A stretch of 64,000 nucleotides of DNA from Hornefia butyriciproducens (GCF_009695915.1 NZ_VUMZ01000009.1:38528-102527), one strand, 5' to 3'; positions 35,009 to 44,964 are shown, numbered from the stretch's first letter. The notes: a model not told the origin generated them from the sequence alone. Numbers and translations: made by a program.

Positions 35009-36928
35009 ATGCTGGATTTTGACATTGATAAGATGCTGTTTACGATTCCGCCGGAAAGTCACGACTGCCGCGAGGTCAGAAGAATCCTGGAGGAGCACCC
35101 CGAGGTGGAGTTTGTGTCCTTTGTGGGAATCGATATGGGAGGTCACGACACCGATGAGAAAATTCCTGTCAGGGCCTTTCTCGAGGACATGGAGAAGCTG
35201 CTGGAGCACGGTGTGCAGACAGACGGCTCCAGCGTCGCGCTGCCGATGATTGCCGACCTGGGAAACGCCAAGGTGGACATCATTCCGGACAAAACCGTAA
35301 ACTGGTATGTAGACTACAACTATCGCAATGTCTGCGCCAAGTACGGACTTCCGGTGGGAACGCTCCGTATTCCGTCTTTCCTGGTGCATAACGAGACGTT
35401 TGAATGCGGTTCTCGTTCCATCCTGCGCAATGCGCTGCGCTATATGAAAGAAGAACTTCGCCGTGAACTTCGCGAGCACCCCTATGTATTCCGGTACATC
35501 GAGGGTGCAGACAGCGTGGATGACATTGATGACTTTGTTGTCACAAGCGCCACCGAACTTGAGTTCTGGGTCAGAACCCCGGACGACAAAGGCGACCGGG
35601 AGCAGCTTTTCATCGCCCAGACCCTGAAGGAACAGTACTGGAAGCGCACCTACGGAGAAGTTCGCACTGCTCTCGAAGAGACGCTGCTGATCCTGGACAA
35701 ATACGGGTTCGGCGTTGAGATGGGGCACAAAGAAGTGGGCGGAGTGAAGGCCAGAATGAACAACGGCGGGCACTATAATCACGTCATGGAGCAGCTGGAA
35801 ATCGACTGGAAATATACCGACGCCATCCAGGCGGCGGACAATGAGAACCAGGTGAAATACGTGGTCCGGGACATCTTTACCCGGCACGGACTGGACGTCA
35901 CCTTCATGGCGAAGCCCTTTGAGGGCGTTGCCGGAAGCGGAGAGCACACACATATCGGACTGGCGGCAAGACGTAAAGACGGAAAACTGATCAGTCTGTT
36001 TGCGCCGCGGAACATGAAGGAGGACTTCATGAGTCCCGTGGGTTTCGGCGCCCTGATGGGAATCCTGAAAAACTATGAGGTCATCAATCCCTTCATCAGT
36101 TCATCCAACGATTCTCTGAACCGGCTGAAACCCGGATATGAAGCGCCGGTCTGCATTGTTACTTCTCTCGGGAAAGCGGTGGACAAGCCGTCCCGGAACC
36201 GGACCGTTCTGGTGGGTCTGATCCGGGATGTTCACAATCCGATGGCAACCAGATTCGAGCTTCGCGCGCCGAACCCCAAGAGCAACACATACCTGGTGCT
36301 GGCCACCTCCTATATGGCTGTTATGGACGGCGTGAAGGCGGTGCTGGAGGCGGAGAGGACACCGAAGGAACTGGAAGCGTCTTTATCGAAAAAATACGGC
36401 GAGGAGGACTTCTATCTGGAGAAGGACAGAGAGTACCGCAGCGAGGAGGATGTGTTCGAATATTACACCGAGGAGGAACGGGAAAAACTCTTCGGCAGAG
36501 CGCCGGCCACAGTCTGGGAGAATCTGGAGGCCTTCGACCGGTATCCGGAGAAGATTGAGGTGTTCAACCGGGGCAATGTGCTTCCGAATATCCTGTTTGA
36601 GTCGTATCGGGAGCAGACCCTGTCCCAGTGGAAACTGGAACTGCACGACCGTCTGATTCCAAACACCATGGGATTTATCCGATCCTGCAGAAAAAGGCAC
36701 ACAGACGAGGATTTCTCAGATTATGATATCAAAAACTGGCTGGAAATCGACAAGATCCGCCACGAGATCGCCAAGGATACTATCACTGACAAATCCCTGC
36801 TGACGCAGGCGAAGGAAGCGCTGGACGCCAGGCAGTACGACCGGGCCTCCGCTCTGCAGCTGGAGATCAAGCGCAGAGTCGAGGAACTTACAGCGCTTTA
36901 CACAAGATATAAAAAGAATTTGTTATAA
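35009..36928 (+). CDS. Long glutamine synthetase family protein
   Basis: The 639-residue protein contains a GS catalytic domain: FVGIDMGG near the start, TELEFWV (metal Glu), FMAKPFEGVAGSGEHTHIGL, NRTVLVGL and RFELRAPNPKSNTYL. It differs from standard GSI (about 445-475 residues) in two ways. The loop after the second metal glutamate, normally short (EVGPGQ-EIDF), carries an extra stretch GGVKARMNNGGHYNHVM. The last 170 residues are a helical extension ending in a likely coiled coil. It may make glutamine or join glutamate or ammonia to another amine; such long GS-like proteins exist in Clostridia. AGAGGTAG is a modest ribosome site. serS follows after 15 bases. Confidence 0.8.
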   Translation: MLDFDIDKMLFTIPPESHDCREVRRILEEHPEVEFVSFVGIDMGGHDTDEKIPVRAFLEDMEKLLEHGVQTDGSSVALPMIADLGNAKVDIIPDKTVNWYVDYNYRNVCAKYGLPVGTLRIPSFLVHNETFECGSRSILRNALRYMKEELRRELREHPYVFRYIEGADSVDDIDDFVVTSATELEFWVRTPDDKGDREQLFIAQTLKEQYWKRTYGEVRTALEETLLILDKYGFGVEMGHKEVGGVKARMNNGGHYNHVMEQLEIDWKYTDAIQAADNENQVKYVVRDIFTRHGLDVTFMAKPFEGVAGSGEHTHIGLAARRKDGKLISLFAPRNMKEDFMSPVGFGALMGILKNYEVINPFISSSNDSLNRLKPGYEAPVCIVTSLGKAVDKPSRNRTVLVGLIRDVHNPMATRFELRAPNPKSNTYLVLATSYMAVMDGVKAVLEAERTPKELEASLSKKYGEEDFYLEKDREYRSEEDVFEYYTEEEREKLFGRAPATVWENLEAFDRYPEKIEVFNRGNVLPNILFESYREQTLSQWKLELHDRLIPNTMGFIRSCRKRHTDEDFSDYDIKNWLEIDKIRHEIAKDTITDKSLLTQAKEALDARQYDRASALQLEIKRRVEELTALYTRYKKNLL

Positions 36929-36943
36929 CCGGGGGAGAAAACG

Positions 36944-38221
36944 ATGCTGGACATTAAAAAAATCAGAGAAGATTATGAAGGCGTAAAGGAACGCGTGGAA
37001 TTTCGCGGAAAGGGCGATTTCGGGATCGCTGAGGTGAAGAGACTGGACGAGGAGCGGCGGAAACTTCTCGCAGAGGTCGAGACCATGAAACACAGGCAGA
37101 ACACAGTGTCCCGGGAGATACCGAAACTGAAAAAGGCGGGAGAGGATACCACTTCGATTATGGCGGAAATGAAGGAACTCTCCGGCAGGATCAAGGAGAT
37201 GAACGGAGAACTGTCGCAGATCGAGGATGAGTTGCGCAGCACGCTGTTGGGCGTGCCGAATACGCCGGCGGAAGGCGTGCCCTTTGGCAAGGACGACGCG
37301 GACAACGTGGAAATGCGCAAATGGGGCGAGCCAACATCCTTCGCTTTTGAGCCTAAGGCTCACTGGGATATCGGCGAGGAACTGGATATCCTGGATTTCG
37401 AGCGTGCGGCCAAAATTGCGGGTGCGCGTTTCACGGTGTACAAAGGACTGGGCGCCAGACTGGAGAGAGCGATCGCGTGTTTCATGCTGGATCTTCATAC
37501 ACTGGATCAGGACTATACGGAGATACTGCCGCCCTTTATGGTCAATCGGGCGGCCATGACAGGCACAGGACAGCTGCCGAAATTCGAGGAGGACATGTTC
37601 TACGTTCCTCAGAAGGATTTCTTTCTGATTCCCACCGCGGAGGTTCCGGTTACCAATCTGAGAAGCAATGAAATTCTGGATGAAGACGAGCTTCCTGTGC
37701 ATTATACAGCATATACCCCCTGCTTCCGGGCAGAGGCGGGCTCCGCCGGAAGGGATACCCGGGGAATCATCCGTCAGCACCAGTTCAACAAAGTCGAGCT
37801 TGTCAAACTGTCGAAGCCTGAGGATTCCTGGGATGAGCTGGAATCGCTGACTGCGGATGCGGAAGAGGTGCTGAAGCAGCTGGGACTTCCGTATCATGTG
37901 GTGAAACTGAGCTCCGGCGATCTGGGTTTCTCCTCGGCGATGACCTATGACATTGAAGTGTGGATGCCGAGCTACGGCAGATATGTGGAAATTTCCTCCT
38001 GCTCCAATTTCCTGGATTTTCAGGCCAGAAGAGCCAATATCCGCTTCAGAAGAAAAGAAGGCGGCAAGCCGGAATTCGTTCATACACTGAACGGTTCCGG
38101 ACTGGCAGTGGGCAGAACCACAGCGGCCGTTCTTGAGAATTTCCAGCAGGAAGACGGAAGCGTCGTGATTCCGGAAGTGCTGAGGAAATATATGGGCGGC
38201 GCGGAAAGGATCGAAAAATAA
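36944..38221 (+). CDS. serS: Seryl-tRNA synthetase
   Basis: This class II synthetase charges tRNA-Ser. The 425 residues have the N-terminal two-helix tRNA-binding coiled coil (about 30-100). Motif 2 is [20 protein letters not shown] and motif 3 is [23 protein letters not shown] precedes ATG 36944. No T-box leader is visible in the 15 bases upstream, so it is probably read with the GS-like gene. Its TAA is followed with no gap by the ATG of the next gene. Confidence 0.95.
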   Translation: MLDIKKIREDYEGVKERVEFRGKGDFGIAEVKRLDEERRKLLAEVETMKHRQNTVSREIPKLKKAGEDTTSIMAEMKELSGRIKEMNGELSQIEDELRSTLLGVPNTPAEGVPFGKDDADNVEMRKWGEPTSFAFEPKAHWDIGEELDILDFERAAKIAGARFTVYKGLGARLERAIACFMLDLHTLDQDYTEILPPFMVNRAAMTGTGQLPKFEEDMFYVPQKDFFLIPTAEVPVTNLRSNEILDEDELPVHYTAYTPCFRAEAGSAGRDTRGIIRQHQFNKVELVKLSKPEDSWDELESLTADAEEVLKQLGLPYHVVKLSSGDLGFSSAMTYDIEVWMPSYGRYVEISSCSNFLDFQARRANIRFRRKEGGKPEFVHTLNGSGLAVGRTTAAVLENFQQEDGSVVIPEVLRKYMGGAERIEK

Positions 38222-39313
38222 ATGTTTAAATTACCGGATTATATTGAACCGGATTTCAGCGAGGAACGCTTTGTCTCCGCGCCCAACGCCCGTCTGGAGG
38301 CGGCGCCGGTGGACAAGGCGGCGCCCCGGAACTTCCATGCGATGTCTATCTTTCCGGAATACTTTAAAATCGAGGGGAAATGGTATCTGGCGGAGGAGAG
38401 CCGGATGGACTGTGTTCCGGTCTTTGAAAAGGGCAGAATTCATGTGCGGGAGTTCCGCAATCTGCGGCAGGGCGACATGGTGGTCACCGGACGCACAGAA
38501 AACTGCGAGGAAGGAATATACGTTCATGTCAACTGCTTTGACTGGGCGGTGAAGGCCAGTGCCGGCAGTTTCGCCTTCCGGCAGACCCGGAGCAGAGAGA
38601 CCGCATTTTCCTATGATTATGAACGGCTCTGTGAGCTGCTGCGATATGAGAAGGAACATAACGGATACGTGGTCTGGGTCATGGGCCCGGCCTGCTCCTT
38701 CGATTCAGTCGCACGTGAATCCTTTGCGAAGCTTGTGGAAAACGGCTACGTACAGGCGCTGATGGCGGGAAATGCACTGGCGACTCACGATCTGGAGGGT
38801 GCGTATCTGGGAACGGCGCTGGGACAGGATATCCGTACACAGGTTCCTCATGAGAACGGCCATTACAACCATCTGGACACCATCAACAGAATCAACACCT
38901 GTGGTTCCATTGAACGCTTCATACAGGAGGAGCACATTGATTCCGGAATTATCCGTGCCTGCGTCAGCAACGGAGTCCCCTTTGTGCTCAACGGCTCTAT
39001 CCGTGACGACGGGCCGCTTCCGGAAGTCTATGAGCATACCTATGTGGGGCAGGACGCAATCCGTTCCCACGTCCGGAAGGCCACCACGGTTATCGGAATG
39101 GCCACTGTGCTCCACACCATAGCGGTGGGTAATATGACGCCGACCTATCGGGTGCTTGCGGACGGTACAATCCGACCCGTGTACTTCTACACGATCGACA
39201 CGTCGGAATTCGCCGTGAACAAGCTGGGGGACCGGGGCAGCCTGGCCGCCAAAGGGATTGTGACCAACGTTCAGGATTTCATGCATAACGTGATCCGCCT
39301 TCTGGAACTGTAG
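38222..39313 (+). CDS. TIGR00300 / LOR-SDH family protein, archaeal ornithine cyclodeaminase-like
   Basis: The 363-residue protein matches the family annotated LOR/SDH bifunctional enzyme or TIGR00300. Its members include the archaeal-type ornithine cyclodeaminase and the C-terminal half of cyanobacterial arginine dihydrolase/cyclodeaminase (AgrE/ArgZ). Visible family text is GPACSFDSVARESF, MAGNALATHDLEGAYLGT, GHYNHLDTINRIN and VLNGSIRDDGPLPEV. The last two regions resemble the NAD-binding part. A likely reaction is ornithine to proline plus ammonia. The start is directly after the serS stop and shares its 3' end as ribosome site. The next-but-one gene is an Orn/Lys/Arg decarboxylase, which fits basic amino acid metabolism. 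The family is fairly sure, the reaction inferred. Confidence 0.75.
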   Translation: MFKLPDYIEPDFSEERFVSAPNARLEAAPVDKAAPRNFHAMSIFPEYFKIEGKWYLAEESRMDCVPVFEKGRIHVREFRNLRQGDMVVTGRTENCEEGIYVHVNCFDWAVKASAGSFAFRQTRSRETAFSYDYERLCELLRYEKEHNGYVVWVMGPACSFDSVARESFAKLVENGYVQALMAGNALATHDLEGAYLGTALGQDIRTQVPHENGHYNHLDTINRINTCGSIERFIQEEHIDSGIIRACVSNGVPFVLNGSIRDDGPLPEVYEHTYVGQDAIRSHVRKATTVIGMATVLHTIAVGNMTPTYRVLADGTIRPVYFYTIDTSEFAVNKLGDRGSLAAKGIVTNVQDFMHNVIRLLEL

Positions 39314-39348
39314 AGCAGGCGGAACGCCGTGCAGCGGAAAGGAAGTTT

Positions 39349-40887
39349 ATGAGGACGGCTTTCGCGAAAGGCTTTAACAAAATATTCAACCGGCTGACCA
39401 TTACAGTGGCGATCATCATCGTGCAGTGCGTCTATCTGGCAATCCTCTTTTTTCAGCTGACGCAGTACGCGAGCTGGATCGAAATCGGATTCCGCGTGCT
39501 GTCTGTCTTTGTCGCGGTGTACATCATATGGAGAGATTACAATCCGGCCTATAAAATAGGCTGGATCGTTTTGATTGCGATTCTGCCGGCGATGGGTGCG
39601 GTGCTCTATCTTCTGTTCGGGAACAAAAGACCCTCCCGCAGCCTCAAGAGGCGGCTGTATCCACTGGAAAAACTGCATCGTGAGGATCTGAAGCAGGAAG
39701 AGAACATCCGGATGACCGGCATCGACGAGCGGCTGCAGCGGACGGTGGAGTACGTGGCGGAGAAAGGCCCGTATCCGGCGTGGCTCCATACCGCCACCCG
39801 CTACTATGAAGTAGGCGACAAGCTGTTTGACGATATGCTGGAGGATTTGAAGAAGGCGGAGCACTATATTTTCCTGGAGTATTTCATCATCGAGAGGGGA
39901 CGGCTCTGGGACCAGATCTTCGCGATACTGAAGGAAAAAGCGGCGGAGGGTCTGGATGTCCGGGTGATTTATGACGACATCGGCTCCATCAACAAGCTGC
40001 CGCGGCATTTCATCCGTGAACTGACCGCCAGCGGTATCAGGGTGCAGGCGTTCAATCCGATGCGGCCCTTTGTATCTCTGGTCTACAACAACAGAGACCA
40101 CCGCAAGATCTGCGTCATCGACGGATATATCGGATACAACGGCGGCGCGAACATCGCGGACGAATACGCCAACATCATCGTCCGGTTCGGACACTGGAAG
40201 GACTCGGGAGTGCGTCTTTTCGGCGAAGCGGTATGGAATTACACCGTGATGTTCCTCAACATGTGGAATGCCTTTCGGCCGGAGGATGTGGAATATGATT
40301 TGTTCAGACCGCATGTGTGGCACCCGGAGGAATTTTCCTCTGACGGCATTGTGCAGCCGTTTTCCGATACGCCGCTGGATGATGAAAATCTGGGTGAGAA
40401 CGTCTACCTGGAGATCGTGAACCAGGCCAGAGACTATGTGTTCATCTACACTCCGTACCTCGTTCCGGATAACGAGATGATCACGGCGCTGACGCTTGCG
40501 GCCAAGAGGGGTGTGGACGTGCGTCTTGTGACGCCGGGGATTCCGGACAAAAGGATGATCTACGATCTGACACGATCGCATTACAAAACACTTCTGGAGG
40601 CGGGAGTCCGCATTTACGAGTACACGCCGGGGTTCATTCACGCCAAGAGTTTTGTTAGCGATGACCGCATCGCCTGTGTTGGGACGATTAACATTGACTA
40701 TCGGAGTCTGTATCTGCATTTCGAGTGCGGCACACTGCTCATTGACAACAGTTCCATCATGGATCTCCGCAGCGATGCAATCACCACGTTCGGCCGCAGT
40801 CACGAGATTACGCCGGACAATATGAAAACGCATTTCTTCGGGATGCTCGTGGCGGCGCTGCTGCGGGTGATCAGCCCGGTACTGTGA
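39349..40887 (+). CDS. cls: Cardiolipin synthase (phospholipase D type)
   Basis: The 512-residue protein has two N-terminal TM helices (residues 15-60 and 66-87), a PLDc_N-like linker and two HKD motifs. H251-x-K253 lies in HRKICVIDGYIGYNGG, and H431 in HAKSFVSDDRIACVG. It condenses phosphatidylglycerol to cardiolipin at the membrane. GGAAAGGAAG precedes ATG 39349, and the length is standard. It sits 35 bases after the TIGR00300 gene and 13 bases before the decarboxylase, so it is probably in the same operon. Confidence 0.94.
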   Translation: MRTAFAKGFNKIFNRLTITVAIIIVQCVYLAILFFQLTQYASWIEIGFRVLSVFVAVYIIWRDYNPAYKIGWIVLIAILPAMGAVLYLLFGNKRPSRSLKRRLYPLEKLHREDLKQEENIRMTGIDERLQRTVEYVAEKGPYPAWLHTATRYYEVGDKLFDDMLEDLKKAEHYIFLEYFIIERGRLWDQIFAILKEKAAEGLDVRVIYDDIGSINKLPRHFIRELTASGIRVQAFNPMRPFVSLVYNNRDHRKICVIDGYIGYNGGANIADEYANIIVRFGHWKDSGVRLFGEAVWNYTVMFLNMWNAFRPEDVEYDLFRPHVWHPEEFSSDGIVQPFSDTPLDDENLGENVYLEIVNQARDYVFIYTPYLVPDNEMITALTLAAKRGVDVRLVTPGIPDKRMIYDLTRSHYKTLLEAGVRIYEYTPGFIHAKSFVSDDRIACVGTINIDYRSLYLHFECGTLLIDNSSIMDLRSDAITTFGRSHEITPDNMKTHFFGMLVAALLRVISPVL

Positions 40888-40900
40888 GGAAGGAAAACTT

Positions 40901-42400
40901 ATGAGGAACAAAGAACAACTGACCGGTTTCCTGCTTGACCACGCGGCGCAGAGAACCGTGTCCTTCCATATGCCCGGACACAAGGGAAGCAATCTGTACC
41001 GCCGTTTCGGCTACGACGGATTTCTGGATCAGATGATGGACTGTGATATCACAGAGATTCCGGGAGCGGACAATCTGTTTCAGCCGGAGGGTGTTCTCCG
41101 GAACACCATGGATCGGTACCGGAACCTGTACGGCAGCCGGGAATCCTATCTGCTTGTCAACGGATCCAGCTGCGGCCTTGTCGCTGCGGTGATGGCCTCT
41201 GTTCCGGCCGGCGGGAGGCTGATACTGGCGCGTAACTGTCATAAGGCGGTATACAATGCGCTGTCGCTGGCCGGAGCGCAGCCGGTCTATGCGTTTCCCG
41301 AAATGCTGCCGGAATACGGAATTACCGGAGAGATCCGGCCTGAGGAAATCCGCCGCTGCATTGCAGCCGCGCCGGACGCATCGGCTGTGCTGATTCCCAG
41401 CCCGAATTATTACGGGATATGCAGCGACATTTCTTCCATTGCAGAGATCGTTCACGATGCAGGAATGACTCTAATCGTGGATCAGGCGCACGGAGCGCAT
41501 CTGAAGTTCTTTGATGAAAACGGCAGAGCCGCCGGACGCTGTCTCATGGCTGCGGAAAATCTGGGAGCAGACATTGTCATCAACAGCATACACAAAACAC
41601 TGGCGGCTTTCACGGAAGCGGCGCTCTGCAATGTGATGAGCGACAGGGTGGATTCTGACGAACTGGAAGACGCCCTGCAGAAGATGGAAAGCACCAGCCC
41701 CTCTTATCTGCTGATGGCGTCGCTGGATATCAATGCGGATCTGCTGGAAAAGCACGGCGCGGAATTGATAAAGGACTGGAAGAAGGAACTAGAGCTGTTT
41801 TATGACAGAGCAGCTTCCATTGACGGTCTGCAGGTCATGACTCATTCACGGCTGGATGACTCCAAAATCAACCTCGATATGAGCCGGCGGGGGCTGAACG
41901 GATATGAGCTTGAACATGAACTGCGGAAAAGGGGAATTCTGGCGGAGCTGATCACAGGGAACCTCGTGATGTGCATGAGCGGGATCGGAAACACGCGAAA
42001 CGATTACGAACGGCTCTATGATGCGCTGCGGGAAATCGCGGAAGCCGGGAACGCCATCGCTTCCGCCAGCGGCAGGGCAGAACCCGGAAACGCCGTCGCA
42101 CACCCCCGCGACGAAGACGAAGCAGAACGGCGGGACGAGATGGAGGGTGAAGCACCACCATGGCCGAATCAGTCCTTTGTTCTCCACCCCGTTCCTCACA
42201 AAAGAGCCAGAACGCCAATTGACGATGCGATAGGACGAGTCTGCGCTCAGGCGATTATCCCTTATCCTCCGGGAATCCCCGTGATCTGTCCCGGAGAGGA
42301 AATTACAGAAGAAATTGTTACATATGCGAAAACACTCCGTGCGCTGGGCCAGAATGTCATGGGAATAGACGGTGACGGCTGTGTCCTGGTGGGCATATGA
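40901..42400 (+). CDS. Orn/Lys/Arg decarboxylase (PLP fold type I)
   Basis: The 499-residue protein is of the short Gram-positive type (SpeA/YaaO/Cad relatives). N-terminal FHMPGHKG, GADNLFQPEG, NGSSCGL and DQAHGAH (PLP pyridine Asp) are present, and the Schiff-base lysine is K232 in NSIHKTLAAFTEA. It decarboxylates lysine, arginine or ornithine to a polyamine. Between the catalytic and C-terminal domains (bases about 42045-42170) is a low-complexity insert rich in Ala, Glu, Arg and Pro that is not part of the family. The C-terminal IPYPPGIPVICPGEE is normal. AGGAAGGAAAA lies before ATG 40901. The exact substrate cannot be read. Confidence 0.9.
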   Translation: MRNKEQLTGFLLDHAAQRTVSFHMPGHKGSNLYRRFGYDGFLDQMMDCDITEIPGADNLFQPEGVLRNTMDRYRNLYGSRESYLLVNGSSCGLVAAVMASVPAGGRLILARNCHKAVYNALSLAGAQPVYAFPEMLPEYGITGEIRPEEIRRCIAAAPDASAVLIPSPNYYGICSDISSIAEIVHDAGMTLIVDQAHGAHLKFFDENGRAAGRCLMAAENLGADIVINSIHKTLAAFTEAALCNVMSDRVDSDELEDALQKMESTSPSYLLMASLDINADLLEKHGAELIKDWKKELELFYDRAASIDGLQVMTHSRLDDSKINLDMSRRGLNGYELEHELRKRGILAELITGNLVMCMSGIGNTRNDYERLYDALREIAEAGNAIASASGRAEPGNAVAHPRDEDEAERRDEMEGEAPPWPNQSFVLHPVPHKRARTPIDDAIGRVCAQAIIPYPPGIPVICPGEEITEEIVTYAKTLRALGQNVMGIDGDGCVLVGI

Positions 42401-42640
42401 TAAGGCGGGCTTATCTTCTGCGCCGCAACTGATAAGGAAGCGTTCTGAGGCAGCCGCGCAGTCCTTGCAAACAAAGGGGTGTGGCGAAAGTGAACCAATT
42501 TTGTATAGGGATGTATTTTGTATTTTTTTGTGATGAAAATGTGTATTTTTTTAGTGCTTTTTGTCACTCATAGGTGTATAATGATACCCGTATGATTATA
42601 AGGAATAATTAAATTACTATTTAGAAAGGAAGGTTTCAAT
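42401..42640 (+). promoter_or_regulatory. Leader of the rnf operon with a TATAAT -10 box
   Basis: The 240-base spacer is AT-rich toward its 3' end. TATAAT at 42577-42582 preceded by GGTG is a good -10. The -35 is poor (GTGCTT at 42554-42559, 17 bases away), so an activator or another sigma contact may be needed. The transcript leader would be about 50 bases, ending in AAAGGAAGG. No gene or terminator T-tract is visible in the first half. Confidence 0.5.
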
Positions 42641-43957
42641 ATGAGTTCTAATGCAAAGCATTTGCATAGCATCGATGCCGGTCATTACAAGAACACCGCC
42701 GGCTGTGAAACCGAAGTGATGCCGATTCCGGATATCGTCAAGATTTCGATGTCCCAGAACATCGGTGCGCCATGTAAGCCTCTCGTGAAAAAAGGCGATG
42801 AGGTCAAGGTGGGGCAGGTCATCGGTGACACTGATGCTTTTGTGAGTGTACCTGTTCATGCCAGTGTTTCAGGCACGGTTACCGGCATTGAAACACAGCG
42901 CAACGCCATGGGCGGAATGGATACTCTGGTGGTGATCGAGCCGGACAAGAAGCAGGAACTGTCCGAGGAGATTAAAGTCCCGGAGATCACGGACATGGAC
43001 AGTTTTGTGGCTGCGGTCAGAGCCAGCGGTCTCGTCGGTCTGGGAGGTGCGTCCTTCCCGACACACATCAAGTTCAATCCCAAGAACAAAGATGAAGTGG
43101 ATACCTTCATCATCAACGGCGCGGAGTGCGAGCCGTTCATCACGTCCGACCACAGGACGATGCTGGAGGATACTCAGAACGTTATCGACGGCGCGCTGGA
43201 GATCATGAAGTATCTGGAGACAAGCCAGGGCTACATCGCCATTGAGGAGAACAAGCCGGACGCTATCGCGCTGTTCGACAAGATGATCGCGGAACAGGGG
43301 ATTACCAACCTGAAGACGTTCAAGCTGCAGGCCCGTTACCCCAAGGGTGCAGAGCGTGTTCTGATCTATGAGGTCACCGGTAAGGAATGTCCTGCAGGAG
43401 TTCTGCCGGCAGATCTGGGCGTAATCGTTTCCAACGTTACCTCCGTCGCTTTCTTCGGACAGTATCTGAAGGACGGCATTCCTCTCATCAAGAAGAGAAT
43501 GACGGTGGACGGAGATGCGGTGAAAACGCCGAAGAACATCATCGCTCCTATTGGAACACTGATTCATGACGTCATCGGTTTCTGCGGCGGCTATAAAACT
43601 GCGCCGAAGAAGATTCTGATGGGCGGACCGATGATGGGAAGAGCGATCTTCTCAGACCAGATGCCGATCGTCAAGAATAATAACGCTATTCTTGCCTTCT
43701 CTGAGGAGCAGGCTTATATCCCGGAAGAAACCGCGTGCATCAACTGCGGAAGATGTCATCAGGCGTGCCCGTTCAATCTGCTTCCTACCGGACTGGCAGA
43801 AGCGTATGAAAATCATGACGCGCAGATGCTTTCCGATCTGCAGGTAATGCAGTGCATGGAATGCGGCAGCTGTTCCTTCGTATGTCCCGCGAGAAGACCG
43901 CTGGCCTTCATGAACAAGCTGGGCAAAGGTATTGTAAAGGAGGCTGGAATCAAGTAA
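42641..43957 (+). CDS. rnfC: RnfC, electron-transport complex subunit
   Basis: RnfC is the peripheral NADH/NAD+-binding subunit of the Rnf complex, which couples ferredoxin oxidation and NAD+ reduction to Na+ or H+ export. The 438-residue protein has a biotinyl-like N-terminal fold, SGLVGLGGASFPTHIKF (flavin/NADH loop), INGAECEPFI, and two 4Fe-4S motifs CINCGRCHQACP and CMECGSCSFVCP. A good ribosome site precedes ATG 42641. Its stop overlaps the rnfD start by one base. Order rnfCDGEAB is the clostridial one. Confidence 0.96.
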   Translation: MSSNAKHLHSIDAGHYKNTAGCETEVMPIPDIVKISMSQNIGAPCKPLVKKGDEVKVGQVIGDTDAFVSVPVHASVSGTVTGIETQRNAMGGMDTLVVIEPDKKQELSEEIKVPEITDMDSFVAAVRASGLVGLGGASFPTHIKFNPKNKDEVDTFIINGAECEPFITSDHRTMLEDTQNVIDGALEIMKYLETSQGYIAIEENKPDAIALFDKMIAEQGITNLKTFKLQARYPKGAERVLIYEVTGKECPAGVLPADLGVIVSNVTSVAFFGQYLKDGIPLIKKRMTVDGDAVKTPKNIIAPIGTLIHDVIGFCGGYKTAPKKILMGGPMMGRAIFSDQMPIVKNNNAILAFSEEQAYIPEETACINCGRCHQACPFNLLPTGLAEAYENHDAQMLSDLQVMQCMECGSCSFVCPARRPLAFMNKLGKGIVKEAGIK

Positions 43958-44964
43958 TGGATAAGAACTATTATAACAATCTGACGGTATCCTCCTCACC
44001 GCATCTGGTGACAACTCTGGATACACAGAAGACGATGCTGATGGTCCTCATCGCACTGGTGCCATCCTTCATCATGAGTATCGTCGTCTTCGGCGCCCGT
44101 TCGATCGCACTGACCGCGGTCTGCGCGATCTCAGCCGTATTCTTCGAGTGGGCGTACAATAAATTAATGAAGAAGCCTGATACAGTGAAGGATCTGAGCG
44201 CCTGCGTCACAGGGGTGATTCTGGCGATGAACCTTCCCTCCAGCTTCCCCTTCTGGATGGCGATTATCGGAACCTTTGTCTCCATCGTCATCGTGAAGTG
44301 TATGTTCGGCGGACTGGGCAGAAACATTGCGAACCCGGCTATCGTCGGCCGTATCGTTCTGCTTTTGTCCTTCACAACTCAGATGACCACCTGGCCGGTG
44401 ACCCGCATGGACAACACCGACGCCACCACAGGTGCGACGGCTCTGGGAATCCTCAGTGAGGTTGCCAAAGGCAAGCAGGATGTGTCCACTCTTCCGGACA
44501 ATCTGTCCCTGTTCCTGGGAACCTGCGGAGGCTCCATGGGTGAGGTCAGTGCGATCGCGATTCTCATCGGAGGCGCGTTCCTGATCTGGAAGAAGATCAT
44601 CTCGCCGATTATTCCGGTGTCCTTCATCGCGACCGTCTTTGTGTTCTCGCTGATCTACTACGCGATTGTCGGAGGAGACTACAATGCGTTCAATATGGCG
44701 ATTTTCCATGTATGTGCCGGCGGAGTCATGTTCGGAGCGTTCTTCTGCGCAACGGATTATGTGACGTCCCCGATCATGTCCAAGGGCAAGCTCATCTTCG
44801 GTATCGGCTGCGGCGTGGTCACTATGGTCATCCGTATCTGGTGTTCGTATCCGGAGGGCGTTTCCTTCGCGATTCTGTTCATGAACATGCTGACACCGCT
44901 GATCGACAGCAAGGTTATCCGGAACTACTACTGCAAGGGAGGTGCAAAGAAAGATGAAAAGTAA
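43957..44964 (+). CDS. rnfD: RnfD, flavinylated membrane subunit
   Basis: RnfD is an integral membrane subunit (NqrB relative) with covalently bound FMN. The 335 residues have about nine TM helices. The flavinylation site fits the consensus Dxx(S/T)GAT exactly: D155-A-T-T-G-A-T161, so FMN would be attached to T161 by an ApbE enzyme (a candidate is at 51609-52625). The start ATG 43957 overlaps the rnfC TAA and uses AAAGGAGG 12-19 bases upstream. The gene overlaps rnfG by 11 bases. Confidence 0.95.
   Translation: MDKNYYNNLTVSSSPHLVTTLDTQKTMLMVLIALVPSFIMSIVVFGARSIALTAVCAISAVFFEWAYNKLMKKPDTVKDLSACVTGVILAMNLPSSFPFWMAIIGTFVSIVIVKCMFGGLGRNIANPAIVGRIVLLLSFTTQMTTWPVTRMDNTDATTGATALGILSEVAKGKQDVSTLPDNLSLFLGTCGGSMGEVSAIAILIGGAFLIWKKIISPIIPVSFIATVFVFSLIYYAIVGGDYNAFNMAIFHVCAGGVMFGAFFCATDYVTSPIMSKGKLIFGIGCGVVTMVIRIWCSYPEGVSFAILFMNMLTPLIDSKVIRNYYCKGGAKKDEK

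Noticed and set aside
36929..36943. Possible T-box leader before serS
   Set aside because: Only 15 bases separate serS from the previous gene and no T-box bulge or terminator is present.
39271..40992. Minus-strand frame of 573 codons opposite cardiolipin synthase
   Set aside because: Shadow of cls, whose HKD motifs are intact on the plus strand.
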